Below, in pieces: positions 41,044-49,428 of a stretch of 64,000 nucleotides of DNA. The DNA is from Mycobacterium paraffinicum (lineage in GTDB: Bacteria > Actinomycetota > Actinomycetes > Mycobacteriales > Mycobacteriaceae): NCBI RefSeq assembly GCF_001907675.1, contig NZ_MPNT01000011.1:123533-187532 (forward strand), written 5' to 3'. The notes beneath the pieces were generated by a model. That model had not been told where the DNA came from. It searched no databases and was given only the letters and a program-made list of their open reading frames with translations. A program made the translations under genes and the position numbers. Positions within the stretch are counted from its first letter, which is position 1; every line of letters starts with the position of its first letter.

Positions 41044-42452
41044 GGAATCCGGTGTAAATGAGGCCGATGAAGGTTCTGGCTTCGGTGGTTGATGTGACGC
41101 CGTGGCGCTGGCGGTTTCGGTGGTGTTGTTTGGGCAGTCCTGGTTGTGCTGGGGTCGCAGTTGGCGGGGTGGTTGCAGCAGGCTGCGGCGTAGGTCTTGC
41201 AGTTGACGCAGCCCCGCGGGGGTCATGGCGAGGCCGCGCCAGCCGCGGGAGGCGCGGTCGAGGACAGCCCAGGCGATGCTGATGCAGCTGGTTTCTCCGG
41301 GGAAGCGGCCGATTACCTTTGCGCGGCGCCGTGTTTCACCGAAGGTGCGTTCGATGAAGTTCGAGTGGCGGATGCGGTGATGGTGTTCGGCCGGGAACCT
41401 CAGATAGGCGGTCAGGCCTTCGCGATCGGTCAGCACGATCTTCATCGCCGCCGGATACGTGGTGCCGTAACGCTCGGCGAACGCGGTCAGCCGGGCGTCG
41501 ACGAGCTCGACCAGGCGCGGACCGGGCCCGGTGTTGACCTCGGCGGTGTCAAAGCAGGCCCAGTAGCCGTCGCGGATCTCGGCCTGCATCCCGGCGGGGA
41601 TCTTGACCAGAATATTGCGTAGCCGGTGGATGAGGCAGCGTTGCCGCAGCGCGGCCGGCAAGACCTGCTCGATCGCGGCAATCAGGCCGGCCGCGCCGTC
41701 GGAGATGACCAGCAGCGGGCACCCCAAGCCCCTGTCGCGCAGGTCGGTCAAGAAATCGGCCCAGGCGTCGGTCGACTCGCCGGCACCAGGGGCCAGGCCG
41801 ACGAAGACGGGTTTGCCGTCGGTGGTGATGCCCCAGCCGGCCAAGACCGGCTCGGCCGGCGAGCCAGGATGTATCCGGAAGAACGACGCATCCAAGAACA
41901 GGTAGTCCAGCACCACCTCGTCGAGCCTCCGCGCCGCCCAGCTGTCGTACTCGGTCTTGATCGCCTGGCATACCTCGACACCGTTGATTTCGAGATCGCG
42001 GCCTGATCACCGAGCGCGTCGGCCAGGGTGGCCTCCACATCGCGCACCGACAACCCCCGCACGAATGAGGCGATCACCAGCGACTCCAGTGCGTTGGTCT
42101 TGGTGACGTGCTTGCCGAACAATCGCGAAGCGAACGCGGTGGTCGTGTCACGCAGCTTAGGCCGCTCCAAAGTGACCGGGCCGGCGGTGGTCTTGACCGT
42201 CACCGGCTGATAGCCGTTGCGTGACCCGGGCTGGGCATCCGGTGCCGCGGCGGCGCGCTGGCAGCGCTCCCGGCCCAGGAACTCGGTCACCTCGGCCTCC
42301 AGCGCGGCCTGCATCAGCAACTGCGCGCCGAGGCGGGCCACCTCCTCCAAGATGTCGGGCAGCTCACGATCGGAGGCGAACAGCTCGTCGATCTTGGCGC
42401 GAACACGATCGGTCGGTGATACTCGTGCAGGCACGGGCGTAGGTCCTTTCAC
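41044..42452 (-). pseudogene. IS256-family (Mutator) transposase, frameshifted
   Basis: The N-terminal part from ATG 42452 is a normal IS256 transposase (LGAQLLMQAALEAEVTEFLGRERC, PGSRNGYQPVTVKTTAGPVTLERPKLRD, then the KSTVSR region). Near 41972 one G is missing after the VSR codons, so the frame jumps. The correct continuation CQAIKTEYDSWAARRLDEVVLDYLFLDASFFR lies in the neighbouring frame, with the catalytic DDE region (LFLDASFF, LLVISDGAAGLIAAIEQVLP). The distal piece has no stop before the left end of the element and runs into host sequence to 40588. It is probably inactive. Confidence 0.75.
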
Positions 42453-42514
42453 TTCGATGACTTGGCGGTCTCGAAGCAGAACCTACGCCCGGCCCCCTTT
42501 TACACCGGCTTTCG
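41044..42514 (-). mobile_element. IS256-family insertion sequence
   Basis: About 1.47 kb between imperfect inverted ends. The left end reads GGAATCCGGTGTAAA from 41044 and the right end ends in TTTACACCGGCTTTC, sharing the core CCGGTGTAAA. It carries one transposase gene on the minus strand. No convincing target duplication is left. It interrupts the MFS copy and is therefore younger than that duplication. Confidence 0.7.
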
Positions 42515-42699
42515 GACGCGACCTCGCCCCGACAGTGATTGGCATCACCCTTGGTGTGGTGGGCCAGGCCGGGTTCACCGGCCAGAACGGTCGCGACCAG
42601 GCCTGGAATCACGCTGGCAATATGGCCGGTGCTGCGCTGTCGGGGCTGCTGGGCTGGCAGTTCGGGTACCCCGCGGTGTTTTGGTTGGCGGCGGCCGGC

Positions 42700-42864
42700 C
42701 ACAGGCAGGTCGGTCAATGGCCGCGTCACGGTGTCGCGATACCTGCCGTCGCGCCCACAGTCCGGACAACGCGGATTCCTCACCACGGGGGTGCAGAAGA
42801 TCGTGGTCTGGGTGTCGTCGACGGCGGCGTCGGTGATCGTCACCCCCAACTCGATCGTGCGCAT
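42700..42864 (-). pseudogene. N-terminal remnant of an ISL3-family-like transposase
   Basis: From ATG 42864 on the minus strand: MRTIELGVTITDAAVDDTQT, then TIFCTPVVRNPRCPDCGRDGRYRD with the two Cys pairs of the ISL3 N-terminal zinc finger, and TRPLTDLPVAG. Similarity ends there at 42700, exactly where the MFS fragment begins. Upstream sequence to about 42940 may be part of the same element. Confidence 0.55.
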
Positions 42865-43239
42865 GATCGTGTCGGCAACAACAGAGCGCGGGCAGGCATT
42901 GGCCTCGCGCAACGGGTCCCCTCGGTGGTGTTGGTGGAGCTTGGTGTAGGAACCCGCATCGTCACCCACCGAGGGCCCGCCTCAGCTCACCGACACGACA
43001 CCCTTCCCCAGCGTTCCGCTAACCACCGGTGCACGCTCGATCACGAAGAGCCGGTTTGGCCGCGGCGCCAGCTCGTGAGTGGTGCTGGCTAACGCTGATT
43101 CGTCTCGCGATCGGTGGTGATCGCGCTCGGCTTTTAGGCACTCAGCAACGGGCCTCGTTGCGGCCGTCGTCGTGTGTGTGGCGGGCGGGGTGTCGGTGAC
43201 GGTTGGGGTGTGTGGCGGGCGCGTGCACAGCGGGCCATA
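42865..43239. other. gene-free stretch before the CIRCE-controlled operon
   Basis: No supported gene. A minus-strand open frame (42982-43251) has no recognisable features. The right end (43130-43230) is GT-rich on the plus strand. A CATAAT -10 box lies at 43235-43240, immediately before the CIRCE element. Confidence 0.4.
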
Positions 43240-43266
43240 ATTAGCACTCAAGGAATCGAAGTGCTA
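43240..43266 (+). promoter_or_regulatory. CIRCE element (HrcA operator)
   Basis: TTAGCACTC, nine bases, AAGTGCTAA. The CIRCE consensus is TTAGCACTC-N9-GAGTGCTAA, so only one base differs. It overlaps the end of a CATAAT -10 box and lies 34 bases before the glycosyltransferase start, where a bound HrcA repressor would block transcription until heat shock. Confidence 0.88.
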
Positions 43267-43300
43267 ACGCTTGTGGATGTTGGGAAAGGAGGAAATCCGA

Positions 43301-44479
43301 GTGCGCAGCATCGATTTCGTGCAGGGTGTGTCGACGCATTCTCGGCCCGATGGTCGGGCCCGGCGGTTGCGGATTGTGCAGGTGGCGCCGCCGTATTTCG
43401 ACGTTCCGCCGAAGGGCTATGGGGGTGTGGAGGCGGTGCTTGCTGATCTTGTGGATGCTTTGGTTGCTCGTGGGCATGAGGTGACGGTGTTGGGGGCTGG
43501 TGAGTCGGGCACGGCGGCGCGGTTTGTGTCGTTGTGGGATCGCACGATTCCGGATCGGCTTGGTGAGCCCTATCCGGAGGTCATGCATGCATTGAAGGTT
43601 CGTAACGCCGTCGCGGACCTCGCGGCGGATCAGGGCGTCGATATCGTGCACGATCACACCTTTGCCGGTGTGCTCAACGTGCCCGTCTACCGGGGGCTGG
43701 GCTTGACGACGGTGGTGACGGTGCACGGCCCCATTGATGCCGATCTGTACCCGTACTATCGCGGATTGGGTGCAGACGTGGCGTTGGTGGCGATCAGCGA
43801 TCGCCAGCGCGAATTGGCCCCGGACCTGAATTGGGTTGGGCGCGTGCATAACGCGCTGGAGGTCGAGCAGTGGCCGTTTGAAACCGACAAGGGCGACTAT
43901 GCGTTGTTCTTGGGCCGTTTCGCCCCGTATAAGGGTGCGCACCTGGCCGTGCAGGCCGCCCACGAGGCGGGCGTGCCGCTGGTGTTGGCGGGCAAGTGCT
44001 CGGAAGCGTCGGAGAAGGCCTACTTCGATCAGCGGGTGCGTCCGCTGCTGACCGGCAGCGATCACGTGTTCGGTGAGGCTGACGCGGTCAGCAAGCGCAA
44101 GCTGCTCGCCGGTGCGCGGTGTTTACTGTTTCCGGTTCAGTGGGAGGAACCGTTTGGGATCGTGATGATCGAGGCGATGGCCTGTGGCACGCCAGTGGTG
44201 GCGTTGCGCGGCGGAGCGGTGGCTGAGGTTCTCATCGATGGAGTCACCGGTGTGATTTGTGAGCAGCCGGCTGAGCTGCCGGCCGCGATCGAGCGGGCGG
44301 GCAGTCTTGACCCGCACGCGTGTCGTCGGCATGTCGCGGCGAACTTCGATGTGGCGCAGTTGGGTTCGGGCTACGAGCGGATCTATCGCCGGCTGCTGTA
44401 CGGCGAAGAGATTACTCGGGCGGCGAGCAACCCGATATCCCGGCGGCGTGAGTCGACGGATGAGATGGTCACCGCATGA
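43301..44479 (+). CDS. glycosyltransferase family 4 protein, under CIRCE control
   Basis: The product is 392 residues with a GT-B fold. N-terminal: RRLRIVQVAPPYFDVPPKGYGGVEAVLADLVDALVARGHEV. VDIVHDHTFAGVLNVPVYRG follows, then TVHGPI. The C-terminal nucleotide-sugar domain contains YALFLGRFAPYKGAHLAVQAA and the GT4 signature EPFGIVMIEAMACGTPVVALRGGAVAEV. The GTG start is placed by an AAAGGAGG ribosome-binding site eight bases upstream. It is the first gene of an operon with the debranching-type enzyme (ATGA overlap). CIRCE upstream makes it heat-inducible through HrcA. Substrate unknown; the neighbour suggests an alpha-glucan or trehalose-like product. Confidence 0.85.
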   Translation: MRSIDFVQGVSTHSRPDGRARRLRIVQVAPPYFDVPPKGYGGVEAVLADLVDALVARGHEVTVLGAGESGTAARFVSLWDRTIPDRLGEPYPEVMHALKVRNAVADLAADQGVDIVHDHTFAGVLNVPVYRGLGLTTVVTVHGPIDADLYPYYRGLGADVALVAISDRQRELAPDLNWVGRVHNALEVEQWPFETDKGDYALFLGRFAPYKGAHLAVQAAHEAGVPLVLAGKCSEASEKAYFDQRVRPLLTGSDHVFGEADAVSKRKLLAGARCLLFPVQWEEPFGIVMIEAMACGTPVVALRGGAVAEVLIDGVTGVICEQPAELPAAIERAGSLDPHACRRHVAANFDVAQLGSGYERIYRRLLYGEEITRAASNPISRRRESTDEMVTA

Positions 44480-46605
44480 GTGACGCGCCCGCGGCGTTCA
44501 ACACCAGTGCGCCGGCGCGTCTGGGGGCCGGCGCTGACACCGTCACCCTGGTGGAGGGGTCGACGTTTTGCCTGTCCGATTGTCTCGGCGACGTGGTCGC
44601 GGGCCGCGCGCATGGGTTGTTCTTCCGCGACGCGCGGGTGTTGTCTCGGTGGGAGCTTCGGGTCGACGGCCAGCCGCCCGAACCGCTGTCGGTGCAGCCG
44701 TCGGCGGGGTTTGCCGCGCAATTCGTGTTGCGCCGCGCCCCGCGCGGCGGCCAGGCCGACAGCACACTTCTGCTGGTTCGGGAGCGGCTGGTGGCCGACG
44801 GGTTGCGCGAGACCATCTCGGTGGAAAACCTCGACCACGAACCCACCGTGGTGGTGTTGCAGTTGCACGTCGACGCCGATTTCGCGGACCTATTCGCCGT
44901 CAAGGAGGGCCGCGCGGCGCGCGGTGGCGCCGAGGTGGCCGCCATCGACGGTGAACTGGTGCTGTTGGAGTGGGGCGATCGGGTCCGCGGCCTGCGGGTG
45001 ACCGCCTCGGGGGAGCCGGTGGTGGCACCGGGGTGGCTGACCTGGCGGGTGGTGGTGGCTGCCGGCCAGCGCTGGCACACCGAGATCCTCGCCGAGCCGA
45101 CGTGGGCCAACAACACCGTGCGAACCCGATTCCGTCGCGGCGAGAACCTGCAGTCCAGTGCCCCGGCGCGCAAACTGGAGGCCTGGCGGCACACCGCGAC
45201 CACCGTGGAGGCGGGTCATCGCGTGCTCACCGAGGTGCTGCGGCAAACCGAAAGCGACCTGGGCGCGCTGCTGATGCATGACGAGAGCGGTCAGGGTCGT
45301 TCGTTCGTGGCCGCCGGAGCGCCCTGGTTCATGACGTTGTTCGGCCGCGACAGCCTGCTGACCGCGTGGATGGCGTTGCCGCTGGACGTCGGATTGTCGG
45401 TGGGCACCTTGCAGCAGCTTGCCGCGGTGCAGGGCCGGCGGGTGGACCTGATCACCGAGGAAGAGCCGGGGCGGATCATGCATGAGATCCGCCGCGGCCC
45501 GGCCAGCACCGACGTGCTGGGTGGCGCCGTCTACTACGGGTCGGTCGACGCCACCGTGCTGTTTGTGATGCTGTTGGCCGAAGCGTGGCGGTGGGGCGCC
45601 GACCCGTCAGTGGTACGCTCGCTGCTGCCGGCCGCTGATGCGGCGCTGTCGTGGGCCCAGCGTTACGGCGATCGTGATGGTGACGGGTTTATCGAGTACC
45701 AGCGCGCCACCGACCGTGGCCTGATCAACCAGGGCTGGAAAGACAGCTTCGATGGCATCAACGACGCCACCGGCCGCACCGCCGAGCCGCCGATCGCGCT
45801 GTGCGAGGTGCAGGGCTATCACTACGCGGCCCTGCTGGCGCGCGCCGAGCTGGCCGAGGCATTCGACGACCCCACGGGAGCCGGGCAGCTGCGCGAGCGC
45901 GCCCAGGCGTTGCGCACGCGGTTCCTCGAGGCGTTCTGGTTGCCGCAGCGCGGCTGGTACGCGGTGGCCCTGGACCGGCGCAAACAGCCCGTCGATGCGT
46001 TGACCAGCAACGTCGCGCACTGCCTATGGACCGGTATCGCCACCGATGAGCACGCCGCAACGCTGGTCAAACACCTGGCATCCGGTGAGATGGATAGCGG
46101 GTTCGGGCTGCGCACCCTGGCCACCACGATGGGCGCTTACAACCCGATGAGCTACCACAACGGCGCCATCTGGCCGCACGACACCGCGATCGCGGTGGCC
46201 GGGCTGCTGCGCTACCCGCATGTGCGCGAAGCCCACGTCCTAGCCCACCGGTTGGCTAACGGCCTGCTGGATGCCGCCGACGCGTTCGGCACCCGGCTGC
46301 CTGAGCTGTACTGCGGATTTCCCCGGTCGCAGTTCGGTTCACCGATCCCGTACCCCACCTCGTGCTCACCGCAAGCCTGGTCCAGCGCCGCGCCGGTCCT
46401 GCTGCTCAGATCGTTGCTGGGACTCGAACCGCACGTGCCGGCGCGCCAGATAGCGGTCACACCGCATCTGCCCGAGGCGTGGGGCCGCGTCGTGCTGACC
46501 GACCTGCGCCTGGGAGACGCCAGCATCGATCTGGAAGCCGAGGGTGACACGGTCAAAATACATCGGATGCCCGAGGACTGGCAGCTGCTCAGCTCCTCAG
46601 CATGA
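44476..46605 (+). CDS. amylo-alpha-1,6-glucosidase / glycogen debranching-type glycoside hydrolase
   Basis: The product is 709 residues. The N-terminal beta domain (GDE_N-like) has TVTLVEGSTFCLSDCLGDVVAGRAHGLFFRDARVLSRWELRVDG. The C-terminal (alpha/alpha)6 barrel contains FMTLFGRDSLLTAWMALPL, YGDRDGDGFIEYQRATDRGLINQGWKDSFDGI and MSYHNGAIWPHDTAIAVAGLLR. These are the usual catalytic-site blocks of this family, with acidic residues in GWKDS and the QGYHYAALL region. No signal peptide, so cytosolic. It overlaps the GT4 gene by four bases and shares its CIRCE promoter, so sugar-polymer remodelling is probably part of the heat or desiccation response encoded here. Confidence 0.85.
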   Translation: MSDAPAAFNTSAPARLGAGADTVTLVEGSTFCLSDCLGDVVAGRAHGLFFRDARVLSRWELRVDGQPPEPLSVQPSAGFAAQFVLRRAPRGGQADSTLLLVRERLVADGLRETISVENLDHEPTVVVLQLHVDADFADLFAVKEGRAARGGAEVAAIDGELVLLEWGDRVRGLRVTASGEPVVAPGWLTWRVVVAAGQRWHTEILAEPTWANNTVRTRFRRGENLQSSAPARKLEAWRHTATTVEAGHRVLTEVLRQTESDLGALLMHDESGQGRSFVAAGAPWFMTLFGRDSLLTAWMALPLDVGLSVGTLQQLAAVQGRRVDLITEEEPGRIMHEIRRGPASTDVLGGAVYYGSVDATVLFVMLLAEAWRWGADPSVVRSLLPAADAALSWAQRYGDRDGDGFIEYQRATDRGLINQGWKDSFDGINDATGRTAEPPIALCEVQGYHYAALLARAELAEAFDDPTGAGQLRERAQALRTRFLEAFWLPQRGWYAVALDRRKQPVDALTSNVAHCLWTGIATDEHAATLVKHLASGEMDSGFGLRTLATTMGAYNPMSYHNGAIWPHDTAIAVAGLLRYPHVREAHVLAHRLANGLLDAADAFGTRLPELYCGFPRSQFGSPIPYPTSCSPQAWSSAAPVLLLRSLLGLEPHVPARQIAVTPHLPEAWGRVVLTDLRLGDASIDLEAEGDTVKIHRMPEDWQLLSSSA

Positions 46606-46756
46606 CCCAGGTATCGCCGCGCTCGCTCCGTGCGCGGCACCGCCTGATCCGTAATCATCTGATGGTGTGGATTCGCTGCTGCCACAACGCCGCCCCCGAC
46701 ATGCGCACACAGACCCGCAGCGGGTATTGCCCGCCGCGGGTGCCGCAACCAGCGTC

Positions 46757-47218
46757 CTAGGCGGTTTCTGTGGGTGATTGCACGACTTGGCCTTCGATGA
46801 CGTGTGGTGCCGCGCCGTGGGCGACCTCGATGCGGCGCGGCTTGGCCCCTTCGGCCAGCGGGATGCTGACGGTGAGCACCCCGTTTTCGTACGTCGCGCT
46901 GATCACTGAGGCGTCGATGCCCTCTCCCAGCCACAGATGCCGACGGTATTCGCCGAAGAACCGTTCGGCGGTCAGCCACTGCACCGATTCCTCGGAGCGG
47001 GCGGTGCGCCGCGCCGACACCGTCAGGGTGCCGTTGTCCACGCTGACGTCGATCGACCCCGGATCGACCCCGGGCAAATCGGCGGTCAGCACATAGTGGT
47101 CGTCGATCTTGCACAAGTCCATCGGCATGAACCGAGGACCGCGGCTCGACCCGACCGGCCCGGCCAGCACGTCACGCACCAGAGCGTCGAAATCAGTGAA
47201 CGGATCGAAACGCAACAC
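46757..47218 (-). CDS. small heat-shock protein, Hsp20/alpha-crystallin family
   Basis: The product is 153 residues. The alpha-crystallin domain is clear: MPMDLCKIDDHYVLTADLPGVDPGSIDVSVDNGTLTVSARR, then FFGEYRRHLWLGEGIDASVISATYENGVLTVSIPLAEGAKPRRIEV, with the A-x-x-x-n-G-v-L motif. It acts as an ATP-independent holdase that oligomerises and keeps unfolding proteins soluble. GTG at 47218 has a strong AGGAGGTGG ribosome-binding site; an upstream frame to 47269 is unsupported. The C-terminus lacks a typical IxI motif apart from VIEG. It is convergent with the CIRCE operon. Confidence 0.92.
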   Translation of the reverse strand: MLRFDPFTDFDALVRDVLAGPVGSSRGPRFMPMDLCKIDDHYVLTADLPGVDPGSIDVSVDNGTLTVSARRTARSEESVQWLTAERFFGEYRRHLWLGEGIDASVISATYENGVLTVSIPLAEGAKPRRIEVAHGAAPHVIEGQVVQSPTETA

Positions 47219-47634
47219 AGCAATCCACCTCCTGTCACACTCGGTGCCCGCCACCCTGGCGGGCAGCAAAATTACTGTGCGCCAACAACTTTAGCGCTCT
47301 CACCGGCCCGCTGCCAGACGCCGCCAGGCCCGCCGGCGCGCGGCCCTGCACCGGATACGGGCAACGACCGGTGTGCCAGAGCGGAACTCCATCGCAGCGC
47401 CCCGCAGCCCAGCTTTCACCGCCCCGACACGGGACCGGATGGGATGGTGGATGAGAACTGGTCGGGATTAGGGATGTGACGCGGCGGGAAACGGTGTTGT
47501 CCCGGAAGGCTTTCTCGGCTTCCCCTCCACCGCACACTGGGTGTCACCTCCATGGCAGTGCCCGCGAGCCCCATGGGGCCCCCGGACCATATCGCCGGGC
47601 ACGTACCTTCCCCGTGACGGGTTGGATCCCTCGC
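47219..47634. other. hsp20 upstream region
   Basis: About 415 bases without a supported gene, holding the hsp20 promoter. TTAGCGCTC at 47291-47299 resembles one CIRCE half-site, but the second half is missing. No HspR inverted repeat (HAIR) of the CTTGAGT type is seen. GGCGGGCAGC/GCCCGCC-like repeats near 47245-47265 could fold. Confidence 0.35.
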
Positions 47635-48891
47635 TCACGTCGCCTCGACGGGGGCAGAGGCCAGTGAGATGTGGTTGCCGGTGCGACGCAGCATGGGCGC
47701 GAACCCGAGCCAGATGGCCAGCGATCCCATCGACAATCCGCCAAGCATCACGAAAGCCGCTGAAAAACCAAATATTTGGGCGGTGAACCCGCCGAGCACC
47801 GGGCTGAGAGCTCCCCCAAGTCCTTGGGCGGCCATGATCGCGCCTTGGCCGACGTTGATGTGGCCGGTGCCGTCGAGGATGCGGGCCACCAGCCCGGGCA
47901 CCGCTACGGACAACATGCCCGCCCCGACGCCGTCGAGGATTTGCACCGGTATCACTCCCCAGGTCGTGATGACTCCGGCGGCGACGAGCGCGCGGATGGG
48001 TAAGGCGCTGAACGCGATCAGAATGGCTAGCCAGTAGCCATGAGTTTGCACAATCCTCATGGCCGCCAGGGATGCGGGGATCATCACGGCCTGTGCCACC
48101 ACGACGGTGCTGGCCACGGTGGTGAACGCGTTGGCGTGGGTGGCGACAACGGCTAGCCCGTAGAGCGGCAGCATCGCCGCATTACCCAGCCAAAACAGCA
48201 TCACGGCGGCGGCCAGCGCCAACAGCGGCCGGGACTTTACCAACACCCGTAGTCGTTTGACCGGGGGCTGCTCGCCGGCCAAGATCTCGCCGCGCGCGAC
48301 ATGATGGTTGATGCGACCGGCGGGGATTCTCAACACCGCGAGGACGGTGACCACCGCAAAGGCTGCGGCAAGCCAGAACACTCCGGCGTATCCGAACACC
48401 CAGCCCAGCAGACCTCCAATCGCGGCGCCGGCCATGTTGCCGGCGTGGTTGTACGCCTGATTGCGACCGTTTTGGCTGATAAACCCGGCCTGGCCCACCA
48501 GGCCCAGTGTGATGCCAATCACCGCCGGGGCGATCATCGCCCCGGAAACGCACATAACAGACTGCGCGGCGGCGACCACCCAAAACTGCCGCGACGTCAA
48601 AATCACCGCCGAAGCCGCCACGGCCGCTAGACCGACTACGATCACACAGGCGCGTTTGCGGGTGGTGGCATCAACCAGCGCCCCCGCGGGCGCCACCGTG
48701 CACATGCCGACAATCGCACCCAAGGTGATAACGGTGCCAATCGCCCCGGTGGTCCAGCCGCGGCTCGCGAGCAAGACACCCAGGAACGGGCCCATGCCGG
48801 CTTCCATGTCCGCCATGAAAAAATTGACCGCCTGCAGCGCGGCGCGATCCCGGATCGGCACCGTGAGCATCGACGTGGCTTGGCTGGCCAT
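47635..48891 (-). CDS. MFS transporter
   Basis: The product is 418 residues from the ATG at 48891, with about 12 membrane segments. Typical MFS features: AVNFFMADMEAGMGPFLGVLLASRGWTTGAIG, and GALVDATTRKRACVI as the loop 2-3 basic motif, where DATTRKR replaces the common GxLaDrxGRR. GLVGQAGFISQNGRNQAYNHAGNMAGAAIGGLLG follows. The substrate is unknown. A broken paralogue lies at 40682-42700 in the same element. The frame stays open upstream to 49050, but that part is the relic of another gene (a thioredoxin), so the internal ATG is preferred. It is in line with the HspR-like regulator and Hsp20 on the minus strand. Confidence 0.82.
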   Translation of the reverse strand: MASQATSMLTVPIRDRAALQAVNFFMADMEAGMGPFLGVLLASRGWTTGAIGTVITLGAIVGMCTVAPAGALVDATTRKRACVIVVGLAAVAASAVILTSRQFWVVAAAQSVMCVSGAMIAPAVIGITLGLVGQAGFISQNGRNQAYNHAGNMAGAAIGGLLGWVFGYAGVFWLAAAFAVVTVLAVLRIPAGRINHHVARGEILAGEQPPVKRLRVLVKSRPLLALAAAVMLFWLGNAAMLPLYGLAVVATHANAFTTVASTVVVAQAVMIPASLAAMRIVQTHGYWLAILIAFSALPIRALVAAGVITTWGVIPVQILDGVGAGMLSVAVPGLVARILDGTGHINVGQGAIMAAQGLGGALSPVLGGFTAQIFGFSAAFVMLGGLSMGSLAIWLGFAPMLRRTGNHISLASAPVEAT

Positions 48892-48902
48892 CCCCTGAAT
48901 AC

Positions 48903-49140
48903 TCAGGCATCGAGTCGGATCTTCGCAATGCGATCGCACCGGTTCACGGCCGGGTGGGAAACGGTAACTTGACCGACCACGGGCGCTTCGCTTTTGGCAC
49001 ATCGGGCACCAGGGGGCCCAGAGCCACAGCATCGCCGGCGGCTTATCCACCAGGCTTTGCCGGTGGAAGTCCTGCCTGTCCAGCGGTAATCCGCAAGCTC
49101 GCCAGCGTCCACGCTAACCTGCTCGGCAACGTCGCCCATC
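48903..49140 (-). pseudogene. DsbE/MPT53-like thioredoxin-fold gene, frameshifted and truncated
   Basis: Three pieces in different frames reconstruct one protein: LADYRWTGRTSTGKA, then KPPAMLWLWAPWCPMC, then SEAPVVGQVTVSHPAVNRC and so on. This matches secreted DsbE-like proteins such as MPT53, which read KPAVLWFWxPWCPxC followed by a SEAP...V...NPAV block. The CxxC pair survives (CPMC), but the frame breaks on both sides and the C-terminal half is missing. It ends 12 bases before the MFS start. Confidence 0.65.
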
Positions 49141-49209
49141 CCATCGGCGCCCCGACTAGCGGAGACAGAGATTTCATCCAGTTCCCCCCGACACGGGGCT
49201 AGCCGCAGG

Positions 49210-49428
49210 CTAGCCAGTGGTGCCGGCGTCGCGGTCGTCGTCGGGCCAGGCAACGATGATGGCTTGATCGCTGACGTCGATGGGGTTGGCATCACGCTAC
49301 AGGGGGTCGGCGAGGTGGTCACGATCGAGGCCGTCCTCGGTATCGGCGTCGACGGGCTGCTGCTGTTCGACGGCGTCGCCGATGGGCACATCGTCGGGCA
49401 GTTGACAGTTTTCGACGTTGATCCTCAT
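49210..49428 (-). pseudogene. small acidic protein gene with an in-frame stop, coupled to the HspR-like gene
   Basis: ATG 49428 overlaps the TGA of the regulator gene (ATGA). Translation gives 43 residues: MRINVENCQLPDDVPIGDA, then VEQQQPVDADTEDGLDRDHLADPL, before a TAG at 49297-49299. Beyond the stop the same frame continues for 28 codons (RDANPIDVSDQAIIVAWPDD and on) to a second TAG at 49210. The DVPxxDAVEQQxPV pattern and an acidic tail ending in D/E are seen in small mycobacterial proteins of unknown function, so the full-length form was probably about 72 residues. The stop may be a recent nonsense mutation. Confidence 0.55.

Larger units (their letters stand above)
40682..42700 (+). pseudogene. 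broken second copy of the MFS transporter, split by an IS256-family element
   Basis: The two flanking pieces match the intact MFS gene at 47635-48891. The 5' piece reads LLAVNFFMADMSAGMGPFL, then after a frameshift near 40790 SRGWGTAATGMVVTLGAIVGMVAVAPAGALVDATTRKRACVV to about AGVTMVA (41040). The 3' piece resumes at about 42521 with LAPTVIGITLGVVGQAGFTGQNGRDQAWNHAGNMAGAALSGLLGW and FWLAAA, then stops at about 42700, where an ISL3-like remnant begins. The gene is therefore frameshifted, interrupted and truncated. It documents an old duplication of the transporter inside this element. Confidence 0.8.

Noticed and set aside
41036..42525. Target-site duplication of the IS256-family element
   Set aside because: The flanks GGTGGCGTCC and GGACGCGACC are inverted rather than direct relatives, so no reliable duplication can be called.
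42982..43251. 89-codon minus-strand frame before the CIRCE operon
   Set aside because: Low-complexity Thr/Pro start, overlaps the CIRCE promoter, no family resemblance.
47291..47317. CIRCE element at hsp20
   Set aside because: Only the TTAGCGCTC half is similar; the partner half-site does not match.
48891..49050. MFS transporter starting at 49050 with a 53-residue N-terminal extension
   Set aside because: The extension is the remnant of a thioredoxin gene and changes frame within it; the membrane protein begins naturally at 48891.
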